Assembly: GCF_018143015.1 (NCBI RefSeq)
Contig: NC_054750.1
Span: 5,448,501 to 5,512,500 of the forward strand
DNA length: 64,000 nucleotides
Direction of reading: 5' to 3'
From: Lytechinus variegatus
Taxonomy: Eukaryota; Echinodermata; Echinoidea; Temnopleuroida; Toxopneustidae
How positions within the stretch are numbered: position 1 is the stretch's first letter; each line of letters opens with the position of its first letter. Below the pieces are notes generated by a model. The model was not told the DNA's origin. It saw only the letters and a list, made by a program, of their open reading frames with translations, and made no database searches. Below, piece after piece: positions 36,501-50,573 of this stretch. Position numbers and translations under genes: made by a program.

Positions 36501-39500
36501 GCCTGCAGAAATATAATTTACAATCGCTGATTTGTGTTTTTCTTGCCTTTTTCATCTATCATTTTAAAATATTTTGTTCATTTGATAATAGTTTAGGGTA
36601 TTTACATGAATATTGCATGTCAAGTATCCACCTTGCGTTCAAGGTGCTCCTAATTTTTTTTTTTAATCATTTTGTTTCTTGCCTCTTTCAGCTTAACAAA
36701 GGAGTGACCATTGATGATGTCAAGGAGGGTTTCTATCAGAAGAGTGAGTTATTGATTTATTCTGAAGTCCATGATTGCATTTATGATGAAATCCACAGAG
36801 ATTATGATCACCACTATTAAATGAACAACTTAGTAAAATAAAGATTGATAATGATTTGAGACATTTAAATAAAATATAAAAAGCAATAGAGTTATTTTAT
36901 CTATAAAAAAAAGTTTCATTAAATGTTCATTCGTATTCATCCTAGATATTATTATACTATAACTTATTATTTTTTTTATTCAGCTTTCAAACAAACAGAC
37001 ATTGACAGAAATACAAACAGAAAAGAGAGGTTAAAAAGTTATCTTCTTGATGAAAAAAAAACCTTTGTCTGTGAGAAGAAATTGATGTTTGATTTTCTGA
37101 AAAAGGTTATTTGAAACTTCTTTCAGTTTATTGTTGCATGAGTTTGATGAAATTGAACAAATAATTGTTACTGGTGATTTCAATGGTTAGAGTGCTTTTC
37201 CATTTAGAACAATGGTCTTTTCCATTTCTGAGAACCTTTAATTCTGTTTCAAAATTGATCACAAAGGGAAATACCATTTTGTCATAGAAGCTTTACACAG
37301 CAAAATTATCAATTCCATTTTGCAAAGGGTGAATTGAATGAATGTTCACATGGAAAGTAAAGAACGAAAGTGGATTCCTGTTTTTATTAACTGGTAAAAA
37401 AGAAATCTCTATCCCTAAATGATGAGTAATGTGTCTTCTGGTCCAACTTGACTTGTGTGTTGACTGGAATGAAGTGTTCTTCTAAACTCAGTTGTCCCAA
37501 TATGAATTTTCAATTCTTCCTATTTAACCCAGGTCCATATGAATATTTTTACTGTATTTTCAGGGTTTTTTTTTGGGGGGGATGGGCTGTTTTCAATAAT
37601 TCTCATTTAATCTATTATTTTGGGAAATGTGTTTGTTTTACAGATAGGAAGTTTTACCCTGATAGACAGTCATTCAGGACAGAGCCAAGTAAGTCTTTAC
37701 AAATGATTATGTAAGGGTTGAATTTTGCCTTGTTTAATGTAATTGTTTATTTCACCGTTTGCTTTCCATAGTTCTCTTCACTTCCCATTTCTTTACCATT
37801 GTTACACACCTGTTTCTCTCATTCCTTAGTTTCTACATCACATCATTCTATTGCCATTCCAACTCCATACAGCTTCACATGTTTCTTTTGTCCTTTTCTC
37901 ATTCTCATTCAGAACATTCTTCTTCATTCATATCATCCTATCTCATCCTCATTGGTTCACCTTTCACCCTTGGTTCTTCCACTTTTCTGGGTTCTTCCAT
38001 TCTTTCTTTCTCTATTGGTTGAATTTATCATGTGACACTATTTTTGAATATATAACTTGTAAAGGCAATGCCTAGTGTGGTCTGGATTTCAGGCCAATGA
38101 ATCAGAGCATCACTGGACTTCATTTTGGTCGACATCTTTATTTTGAGTTTAGTTCAATATAATATAATTTGAGTTTGCTCGTTTATGACTGATTTTGTGA
38201 GATGGATCTTAAAATAAAAGTAGTTCATATAAAGTGAGATTGGAAAGAACTTTGATACAAAAACTTGACAAATGATAATCAAAGGAAGTAATAGCATACA
38301 TTGCACAGTCACAAAACTTCCAAGAAATAATCTCTCTTCATGTTTTTAACCCTAACAACCTGTAATATTGCAGTCAGATCAAACGGGTCATATCCCTGAA
38401 GAAGACTGAAGTGTTCAGTCAAAAATTTGGAGGTAGATCAGTTTTACACATTCCAATTTGCGTTTGGATCTAAAGTTTTATTTTGTGGATGTTTCACTAG
38501 TGAAGTTTGACTCTCATTTGATGATGCATCTGTATCATATTTTGAATTATATTTCAAAGAATACACACTTGTAATTATAACTAAATTTCTAATTACTTAT
38601 TCAGAGGCGTTTGTTATGAATAACATTCAAAAGGTGTTATTCAAGCAACATATGTTTCGAAAATGTGCGAGTTAATTACCAGTACTATTCAATGTAAAGA
38701 ATGGTTGGAAAATAGAGGTAGGATGTACATGTACAGAAAGGTTGATTATTTTATTTTTTTCACTAATCTAACCATCTAACCTTGTTTTCTTTAAAGGAGA
38801 AATATATTGATTATGAATGTGGTCTTATTATATATCAATGGAAAGGTAATGATGTGGGGATCATCAGTGGGTCATTCAAAAATACCGAAAATAATACAAA
38901 AAGGTGAAAATCGCCGATTAAAAAACGCTAAAATGCCCCTCCGAAATATGCCTCGCATCGGTCTCTGAATTGACTGGAATTTGATGACGTCACTGTCTGT
39001 ACGAGAGGCGTGATTGGCTCTCCCACGTGAAGCTCCACTTGCATGCAAAACCTGTTGCGTGGGTACTTTTTCTCCACACTGTCACTGAATACTTCTATCA
39101 CGAAATGAAAGAAAACCCAGAATTTTATCTAGATTTGGATTTTCAAATTGATGATTTTAAAGATGAAGAGAATGATGATGAAGTGAACAACACAGTGAGG
39201 TAGTTGGAGGTAAATAATGGGGGAACAATGCTGATGATTATGATGAAAATTCAACTTGCCTGACGATCACAAGTAAAGTCATGTACATGCCGATTCGCTA
39301 CCAACTCATGAAGCTGCTGCTACAAGTGGTAGCTATACGTACACCGCGCGGGCCCAATTTAATCCATGAAAATGAATAACCACATCCAGAGAGAGTCTAT
39401 AGAGTCTATCATAAGAAGGAAAATAATGATATAACTGTACTTACAAACAAGTGAATAATCCGAATTAACCTGAAAGCAAATCAACTCAACGAATAGCAGC

Positions 39501-42500
39501 AGACGATATGCACCGACGATAAACTTCATGTGGCTGGGATAGATTGTCACTCGTTCTGTTTGTAATTTGTAACTCATTAATTTGACAAAATTACGAAACT
39601 CGGGGAATTATTTATATCTATAAAAATATAGTAACATCTCTTATTATTTTTTGTATTACGATAAAACCTCTTTTGAAGGAAAACGTTGAGATAAACTAAA
39701 ATTACTTTTAAATCCCCCCCAACATGCGTAGCTTGTATGTCATTGCAAACAAACCATCGCAAACATGCACGTATTCCTTTCCTTGCTGATTGAGAGCTGT
39801 GCAACACGTGCATAGATCTATTCTCTCAGTCTCAGCCAAGGCGAGCAAACAATACGGCATGTGTTGTTGTGATGGTTTGTTTACGATCACATAATGCTAC
39901 GCATGATGGGATGATCTTTTACATCTAATTTTAATTTACCTCAACGTTTTCCTTTAAAACAGGTTTTATCGTAATTCAAAAAATGATAAGAGATGTTACT
40001 ATATTTTTATATAGAATAATAATTCCCCGAGTTTCGTAATTTTGTCAAATTAATGAGATAAAAGTTACATCTAACAGAACGAGTGACAATCTATCCAGCC
40101 ACATGAAGTTTATCGTCAGTGCATATGCCATATCGATATTCGTTGAGTTGATTTGCCTTCAGGTTCGGATTATTCACTTGTTTGTAAGTACAGTTATATC
40201 ATTTTCCTTCTTATGATAGACTGTCTGGATGTGGTTATTCATGTTCAGCATGAATTCAATTTGGCCCGCGCGGTGTAGCTAGCACTTCCAGCAGCATGAA
40301 TTGGTAGCGAATCGGTATTTACATGACTTTACTTGTGATTGTGTTGCAAGTTGAATTTTCATCATCATCATCATCGGCGTAATTCCCCCAATTTACCTCC
40401 AACTACCTCACTGTGTTGTTTCACTTCATCATCATTCTCTTCATCTCAAAATCATCAATTTGAAAATCCAAATCTAGATAAAATTCTGGGTTTTCTTTCG
40501 ATCATTTCGGGATCGAAGTATTCAGTGACAATGTGGAGAAAATGTACCCTTGCAACAGGTTTTGCATGCAAGTGGAGCTTCACGTGGGAGAGCCAATCAC
40601 GCCTCTCGTACAGACAGTGACGTCATAAAAAATCCCCAATTTCGCGGACGTAATTCTGCGTGTTTGAAGCATTCAGAGAGAGAACTTTAAACTATCAATT
40701 AACTGAGTTTCATCCGTCTCCATGATAAATGATGTACACCATCGTGTTCTCCTTATTTTCTCCTTTATTGTGATATATGATTCTCCAGTTTTACGATTTT
40801 CAATATATTTCTACTTTAAACCTGAATTCAGAGGGTAAATCTTTGAAGGGAGATGCAACTTTAGGATCCCTGGGTATCACTCATGGTGATAGTCTTTACT
40901 TCAAGGATCTAGGCCCTCAGGTTGGATGGACTACGGTGAGTATACAACCATGAAAAGGTTTCCAAATGAGTTTGGTGTTTTATATACACCATAAAAGGGG
41001 TTTACAAATAAGTGTTTCATGATTTGTGTTACACACATCTTTACGCATTAGTGATCCTGACCTATTTGAAATCTGTGTATCGATATTATTGTTTGTTGGG
41101 TTGCAAGGCCCCCGAAGTATTGGAATACTAAAACCTCTGATGCTTTTTTTTTTCTTTTTTAATCAAACCAAGTAAAAGAAGTGAATTGGTAAATAAATTG
41201 AAATAAATGTAAATGTCTCTTGCGGTAATTATCTCAAAATGGGTCCAAACATAATAAAATTAGATGGCTACTAAGCTTTATCTGCCAGAAGGTTTTCGCA
41301 GAAAATGTGCAATTGGCTAATAGAAATGAGCAACATATATAAGCATGGCATTCAAGCTTTGTGTAGGGTCTTTTTTAAAAGCAAAAAGAACACACTGTCC
41401 CACATATTTATACATGTGTGTTGGCAATCTTTGGGGTAATTGTCTTTTAACTTCAATTTCATTATTTTACCATTTGAGGTATATGTTAATGTACCAGATC
41501 CCAATGAACCTTGATTAATAGATGATTACTGCAACTACGTTGTTAATATTCAAGTTCATTCCGTTCACCATAAATTGATGCTACATATACATTTCTGTTT
41601 CTGTTTATCCATGTTTTTGTAAATGTTGTTACAACCGATAATGTCGCACCAACGCATAATGTTGCAGCAACGCATAATGTCGCAATCTGCGACATTATGC
41701 CAAGAGCGTCCGACGCATAATGTCGCAGTCAACGCATAATGTCGTAGTTTTTCTAACGCATAATGTCACATGTCGCAACGCATAATGTCGCAGCAAATCG
41801 TTAACGCATAATGTCACATGTCGCAACGCATAATGTCACAGCGGTATTTTCTTCAGGACTTGAGCTACAGATAAGATATAAAACATGCTTTTACTTAGTA
41901 TTTTGAGACACGAATAAGAGAATGAAATTATTTTGAAATCAGGATTACTCTTTGTATGGATATTTGTCGCTTTATTGCCATTTCGTCTACTGCCTTTTCC
42001 CCACTATCGCATGGTCTGATATCATTTCGTCTACCATTAGTTAGTCAACTATCAACATAGTCCAATAACCATTTCGTCTAATTACCATCTCGTCTAATAG
42101 CCAGTTGGTTTAATAGCCGTTGTGTTTATTATCATTTAGTCTAATTGTATTTTTTTCAGTTGGTCCAATATCCATTTTGTCCAATATCATTACGTCTATT
42201 ACCTTTTGGTCTAATAGCCAATTGGTCTAATAACCACTTGGTGTACTCTCATTTTCGTCCATGTTCCATTTGGTCTAACTTCAGTTGGTTCGCTATCACT
42301 TTGTCTAAATCCATTTCGGCTAATACTCATTTGGTATCGTTGCCACGGGTCCAATCACCAATAGGTCCAATCATTGGTTCTAGGACAATTACCCCACGGA
42401 CAATCACCCTTCCGGACAACTAATCCCTGACAATTTTAGCCACCCGAGGACAATTACCCCCTGAGGACAATTACCCCCCGAGGACAATTACCCCCTGAGG

Positions 42501-45500
42501 ACAATTACACCCCGGACAATTACCCCCCTAGACAATTACTCCCGGACAACTGCCCCCTGTAGTACTACCCCGAGGACGATTACCCCCTGAGGACAATTAC
42601 ACTCCGGATAACTACCCCCTAGGGCAATTTCCCCCCGGACAATTACCCCCTGGACAACTACCCCCGATGACAATTACCCCCGGACAACTACCCCCGGACA
42701 ATTACCCCTTTGGACAATCCCCCCCCCGAGGACAATTACCCCCGGATAATAACCCCAGAGGACAATTACCAACGGAAACAATTACCCTGCCCCGGGGACA
42801 AAGAGAGTGCACAGAGTTAGGGCCTAAATAGTAAAATTACAAGGCGTTCTTGTGTATGTTATCTTTGCATATTTTTTTTGCTTACTGTATTAAAACTAAA
42901 GCCACATCTTAATCTGGAATGTGCACAAATTGTTTCATAATTCTTAGCTTCTTGTTAGATGAATTGTTTTAAAATAACAGATTTATAGGTTCTTCTTGTC
43001 AATAGTAGTGTTGATGGTTTGCGTTACCGACTTTCAATATTTCTACCCGTGAAGGTGTCTTTTTAATGTTTTATCTATTTTCCTGATTTTTTCCTGGAAT
43101 TAAACCCCAAATAAATCAAGAAAAATCAGATCAGTTGGAATCAGAGAAATTAGGCATTTGTGATTATTATGTCTAATGGTGTCTTTTCATGAATGTTCAA
43201 TTGTTGTATGAAAACTTTACACATTTTCTGATGTACATGTGCGTAGCTATATAGCGCAAGCCCCCACCCCCATTTTTCATGATGCAGAAGGCATTGCTAA
43301 ACAAAAAAAGAAAAAAGGCGGAAAAGGGAGAAAAAATGAAAAGGAAGAAAATGAGAGAGGGGGAGCGAGAAAAAGGGAGAGAGAGCGATATAAGAGAGAA
43401 AGTTATTAACATAAGATAAAGTAGAAAATATATTGAAAACCTGTGCCACCGACCCAGACCATTATAATGGATCACGCCCGGGGGGGGGGAACTCAGTATA
43501 TAATAATGTGCAGCGGAGGGGACCCCCAATTTGACACTCATATTTCCGTTCCAAGGCATAGCATCTTTGTCTTATTGAGAAAAAGAACAAATAAAGCCGC
43601 TCCAAGGCAAAACATTTTCTTCTTATCGAGAAAAAAGAAGAAAGAAATCCGCTCCAAAGCTTGTCATATTTTTCGTTACGCCGTTCCGGTTACATTGATC
43701 TGCTACAATGAGCTGCAGTTTTGGTGAAATGCGGCCGCAGAGCGCTGTCCGACCATCACCTCTGCGCGAGCGCACCCGGCGGACGTGCCGCCGGGCGAGC
43801 TACATCATGCACGCATGTCCGTTCCACAGGGATGCATCAGCACTGACACGCTAGCGATCCGTTCCAAGGACCCCGTTTTTTGTCTCGCCCGCGGCACACC
43901 CTTATACCACTTTTTTGGTCGAGTGTCCCCTCCCCCCCTGGTGTCACGCTTGATTCGATGCCAGAGAGAAGGTGGGGGGGGGGGGATTTTCCGGGGGTAA
44001 TTGTTTGGCGGTAACTGTCTGGGGAATCATTGTCCTCGGGGGCATTTGCTAGGGGGGTAATTGTCTGTGAAGTAATTGTCCAGGGGATGATTGTCCGGGG
44101 GTAATTGTCCTCGGGGGTAATTGTCCGGGGGGGGGTAATTGTCCTCGGAGGCTAAATGTTAAGAGGTGGTTGTCCGGAAGGTGATTTTCTGGGGGGTAAT
44201 TGTCCTAGAACCGGTGATAGGACCTAATGGTGATTGGACCCATGGCAACTATACCAAATGATTGTTAGCCGAAATGGGTTTAGACAAAGTGATAGCGAAC
44301 CAACTGAAGTTAGACCAAATGGAACATGGACGAAAATGAGAGTACACCAAGTGGTTATTAGACCAATTGGCCATTAGACCAAAAGGTAATAGACGTAATG
44401 ATATTGGACAAAATGGATATTGGACCAACTGAAAAAAAATACAATTAGACTAAATGATAATAAACACAACGGCTATTAGACCAACTGGCTATTAGACGAG
44501 ATGGTAATTAGACTAAATGGTTATTGGACTATGTTGATAGTTGACTAACTAATGGTAGACGAAATGATATCAGACCATGCGACTGAGGAAAAGGCAGTAG
44601 ACGAAATGGCAATAAAGCGACAAATATCCATACAAAGAGTAATCCTGATTTCAAAATAATTTCATTCTCTTATTCGTGTCTCAACATACTAAGTAAAAGC
44701 ATGTTTTATATCTTATCTGTAGCTCAAGTCCTGAAGAAAATACCGCTGTGACATTATGCGTTGCGACATGTGACATTATGCGTTAACGATTTGCTGCGAC
44801 ATTATGCGTTGCGACATGTGACATTATGCGTTAGAAAAACTACGACATTATGCGTTGACTGCGACATTATGCGTCGGACGCTCTTGGCATAATGTCGCAG
44901 ATTGCGACATTATGCGTTGCTGCGACATTATGCGTTGGTGCGACATTATCGGTTCATGAGTAACAAATGTGATGATGTGTACTATGTATTGTTTGCATAT
45001 TAATAAGGCTCTAATATATATGCACATGATATGCATAATGCCAACAAAACAAATGTAATGTTGCTGAAATAACATAAGAGCCAATGTAGACAACAGATAT
45101 AGTGAAATCAAGTCTCGACTCTTTGAGTTCCGTTTAATGTCTGATTCAATGTTGTACATTTAGGTGTGGCTCGCTCAAGCACGATAGTCAATTCAATAGC
45201 TCAACTTAAACTTGTAAGATTACAATGTATGCAGTAAATAACCAGGTGGTGACCTGAATATCTTAATTGTTCATGCACAACATTACTTTGAATAAACTAT
45301 AGTTGCATCAATGATTGTATACACAACAACAAATTTCCATTTGGACAAATAAATTTAATCTGAATGGTAATATTCCTGCTTGTTTTGAAGGTGTTTCTGA
45401 CGGAATATTCAGGTCCTCTCTTTGTCTATCTCCTGTTTTACTTGAGACCTTCAATCATCTATGGATCTGATGCATCACAGCCTCGTACTCTTGTGGCAAA

Positions 45501-48500
45501 GTAAGTAGCCGATATCTGTTTAAGTGACATGACATTTGCTCCTGCGACAATTGCTCGGGGCATTATTTCATCTATAGTGCTAGGGTTACAGTAGGTTTTT
45601 ATTTTAGGTTTAGTCTTTAGCAGGATAGGGTATAGTGCTTAATCCAGGGTTGAAGTTGGTGATTCCGTTAGCGTATGGAGTTCACAGCAGAGCAAATGTC
45701 ATGGAACTATTTTTTTTTCAATTCAATTGAATTCAATTTTATTTCCACATCTGATTAAAAACACAAGTACAAATTCATATGCAAATAGATATATGCAATA
45801 AAAAAACATTAAAATGAAACATATTCAGTTCGGAATCATAATGTGGTGGGAATTGACAAAGGCCTATCGGTTATTCCCAAAGGTAATAAAAAATTTACAT
45901 AAAATGTTTCTTAAATATATACAAAGTAAAACACAAAACAATAGAAAAAGTAGGAAAAAAAGAAGAGAAAAAAATAGAAAAATCTAAATTAAAATCTCCG
46001 ATTAGGACACATTCTTTGTTTTCTTTAGATATTTTATGAAGTAGTACTTCCAGTTCACTTAAAAAACATGGCACTGATTGAGTAGGTGGTCTATCACACA
46101 CAGCAAAGATAGTACTTGAATATGTAGTATAAACTTCTATGAAGAGAATCTCAATAATGTCATGAAAAAAATCAAGTTCTAAACGTCTTCTGAATTTCAA
46201 TCCAGTTTTTAAATAAAAACCTACTCCACCACCATGTCTGTCATTTCTCCCTTTTCCGACAAATTGATAACCATCAATTTGAACATATTCCTCATTTTTT
46301 AACCAGGTTTCCGATACTGCTATTATAGAAAATGAGCATTTGGTTTCAGATATTACATATTCAAGACTGTCAATATTCTTAGTCAAACTTCTACAGTTAA
46401 AATGAGCAATGGTTAAGAACTTATCCACACAATTTGTATTTGAAATTTCTTTATTGTATTCAGGTAAAGTATAGTAATGAGTATTTGGACCAAAATCATC
46501 TTCTAGAGCCCGTAATGAATCTAAGTGATCTTCACAAGCTAGACAAGTTAGATTATTTATATTAGAAATTTGCCTTTCACAAACCACACAAGCAAAATTA
46601 TGTGACATTAACTAACACAAAGGGTACAATGATAAAATAAATGAGTAAATACAACTAATCAAACGAGATAAAAAGGTGACAATGAGTTCACAACAACGTT
46701 TGCAACCAGAGACATATATCATTGATTTATTCAAAGTCATGATCGGCAGAAGGGTCAGGACCCTCATAATAAGGATCATAGAGATCGGAGATCAAGCTCA
46801 CTTCCGATGAGTTTAGTTACTTTTTTCCCACCGCTAGCTTTCACTAGAGCTATTATTTTCCCATCGTGTGTCCAGGCGGACTCTACATTGGACGACTGGT
46901 AGGTTTTCTTGTACAGACTAGCGTTCCGGGGAGTTAGATCCTCTTGTATCGTTACTCCTGTGTTTTTCAACATTTTGCGTGCTTTGATGACTTTTTCGCG
47001 TTTTCGATAGCTCCGAAATTTGACAATCAAAAACCGCGGATGCTGTCCAGTGCACTTCCCAATGCGATGAGAACGATCAATGTCATCACGCGTTACGGAC
47101 ACATGAAGTTTTGTATTGCTGATATCGCAGATCAGCTGATCCTTGTTTTAATTTGCATTCTCCTTTACACCAAAGATACGCAACGATGAGCGTCTTGAGT
47201 ACTGGTCCAGATTATTTGTTGCCATCTCTAAGTCCTGAAGTTTGTTTTCATTCTTTTGATTGATTGATTGATTGATTGATTGGCCGATATGGCCTTTTAT
47301 TTGCACCCAAGATAAAATCACACATTTAACATGATAAAACAATATTTACAAATATTATAATTCTTCCTCTACCTTCTTTAATCTTTGTTCCTTATTTTCT
47401 ACAGTTACTGCCAGGTCATGTATCTTGCTTTCATTCATCTCAATCATTTGTTATAATTTCCCAAATGTTTGTTCAGCAATTTCCATTGCAATAGATTCAG
47501 CGATTTCTTCGATCTGTTGTAAGAATCTATCTGACTGAAACAGTTCAATGATGATGTCACTCACATTTGTTGTGCCGACAGAATTGGAACGGGTTGAAGG
47601 CATTGCAAGGGAGTGATTGGAAGAATGGACAAACAGTTGGCAAGAAACTATTTGGTTTAGGGATTCGATGAACAGCAACAGTGTTAGGTCTGGATTTGTA
47701 TATTGACACAGTCCATGCTTTGAAATGTTAATCAATTCGAAAAGTAATATGTGACGTGGTATAAGAAGTTTGAAAGTCTGCAGAAGGCGAATACATGTAC
47801 TTATAGCTTATGATGTTTCACTAACACAGATATGCAGCGATGGGACTGTGTCAATAATCCAGCACAGTAGGTCCCTCGAAGCAGAAACAATTCAGCGGTT
47901 CATCAATAAAAATGTTGTCTAGTGTTGCGTACATAGATCTTGTTGAACTGCTTTCCTTGAGCGGCGGTGCCCCTTTCTAGTTCTCTCCGAGCATCTACCT
48001 CCTCTCACTACTCGTTGTTTTAAGCGAACTAACGGACGGATCTCGGCATCATTATGCTGCTTCAAATGCGGCTCACATATCGAGCTCTTATGCTTCGTTC
48101 GAAGCTTACACCTCGTACTCTGTGAATCAGTCCAAAAGTGACAAAAGTGATCTCTCGCAAATCAATCCAAATTCTCTCGCAAATCAATCTCTGTGAATCA
48201 ATCCAAAATCCGATAACGTGACATAAATGTATTTGTTCATGTAATACTCTTGAATTGATCGTATGGAATTGAACTTCTAACCAAATCTTACTCTCTAGGA
48301 TACATCTAATTGATTAGTTAAGCATGCCTAAAATTGAAGGTAGTTACCCCCTCTCCTCTTCCTCTTTCTGTGACTAGTCTATTTTGTTATGCTGCTAATT
48401 TAGAGCAGTCCATGCATTAGAGACATTACACATCTATGTACTCAAGAAGATCAAACATTTTGACTGAACAACTATTGGGAACTCATGATAGAAACATGTA

Positions 48501-50540
48501 GTATGTAGGGTATTCTATGTTGCTTTAACTGACATTTCATTTCCAATGTACATGTAATGTTCGCTGCATGACATAACATCCTTCAGGAAAACATGTCCCT
48601 TTTGGTTTAACCAGACTCTTTCTTGATTGTTCATATTGGCATACTAAAGAAAACTAGCCTTTATGTCTATAGGCTTGTAAAATAAGTAACCCTCATAACA
48701 CTTTTCCTTTGATAAAATCTATTCAAATACGAATTTAGAGAATAATTGTTATATTTTGACACCTCATGTGCATAAAACTTTTCTTATCCCCAAAAATCGT
48801 AAGGGGAACAGGCCTTTGCTCACGACAGGGCCTACCCTGTGGAATCTGCATCCAATAACAATCCAGACATCAGGGACAACCTGAAGATGTACCTTTACAT
48901 AAGAGTGCCTTTTGAGAGACAAACATTTAAGCATTCATCATTAAAGTTTTTAACCTGCAACATATTTTTTCCTGTAATTTGGTCTTAAGTGCCTTGAGCA
49001 GCTAATCCAGATGAATATTGTGCTGTATAAATCTTATTTATACTAATCATTAGTATTATGATGATTGTCATCTATATCATGTAGCCTTGCTATGGGATGT
49101 TGGACCCTTCACTACGCCAAGAGACTTCTTGAGACGGTCTTTGTTCATCGCTTCTCTCACGCCACTATGCCTATCACCAATATTTTCAAGGTATGACATT
49201 GTTGGTCTTGTTGCTTTCATACCATCGTGTGGTTTTAGACATCCCATAAAAATGTGGTTTAATTACATTTAATTATACGTTATAGGATGTTCAATGGGAA
49301 AGACTAATGATAGATTTGAAAATCATGGTTCAACCTTATTCAGAATTCACAACCACTTCAGATAATATATTATATTGCATGTTTTTGCTTTTATTCCCTT
49401 GAAGCAATAGGAAATATCTATTTATAGTGCTAATATTGGAATCACTTTCTCCATCCATTTGACTTTTGGTCAAATTATGAAATAAAAAGAACTCATATTA
49501 ACTGTACTCCTAATTTCTACAGCCAGATGCTTAAGAATCAATCATCAGACTATTCTTGTGATTTTTTGCAGACTTTAATTTCCATTCCCCCCCAACTCTC
49601 TGCCAAGAGCCTCCAGGATCTGAAAGACATACTACTTTTAAGCTACACATATCAACCATATGTAGCGTAAAATAAACACTTTAAATTGCAAGAAGTTATA
49701 TTGTGTTACTAAATGCTTTTTCAATGTGTTATTCTAGGATTAACACGATTATACTTATATATAACAATGCGCTAACAGATGCTCTGTTACAACCACTTAG
49801 TGTGGCAGCAATGCTTTAATGCATTACTTGAACATTGAAATAAATGTTTTGACTTCACAATCCAAAAGATGTGACTGGGCTTACTGTTAGCACTCTGTTA
49901 GGCTAACAACGTTTCTGTGTGGCCGACACTGATAACTTGAATTAAAATTTGTTTTTTTAGAATTCTATATACTACTGGGGTTTTGCAGCCTTTGTTGCTT
50001 ACTTCATGAACCACCCATTGTACACACCACCTAGTAAGTAAAGAGATGTCAAATCCTATAATAAAATTGAGATATGCATTGTACAGTGTAATTATACAGT
50101 GGATTCTACATGCTGAACTTCTGATAGATGTAAAAAATCTGATAGCAAATAAGAAATTTTAAGTTTGTTATAGAATGTCAAATTTTGAATCGGAAGTCAT
50201 TAGAAATAGAAATGGTATAGGAGATTGTGTCAATTCTATTGGTGGAAATGCATCAAATACCAATATCAAAAATCTTCTATTTTAAAGCAAAGTATCAATT
50301 TTTATTCATTTTATACTGATGATCTTGCTCCTAATTTGATACATTGAGCTGTTGAATAAAGATTTATACTTTTTATCAGCATTAAAATGTGAATCACAAA
50401 TGTACAAAACTTTTTTTTATCATATTCTCATTTAATTAAACCTTTGTTCTTTTCAGCTTTTGGAGATGGTCAAGTCTACTTTGGGCTCTTTATGTTCTTG
50501 GTGAGTGTTTGGTTTATGAAGTTATGAAGATAAGCAAGAC

Positions 50541-50573
<33 letters not shown>

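Noticed and set aside
41633-42840. Repeat blocks considered as a CRISPR-like array
   Set aside because: Units are degenerate, adjacent without unique spacers, occur in both orientations and mirror the other arm; the genome is eukaryotic.
43197-44000. Frames inside the core of the foldback element considered as transposase
   Set aside because: Purine-rich low-complexity or homopolymer-driven translation; no catalytic motif, inconsistent frames.
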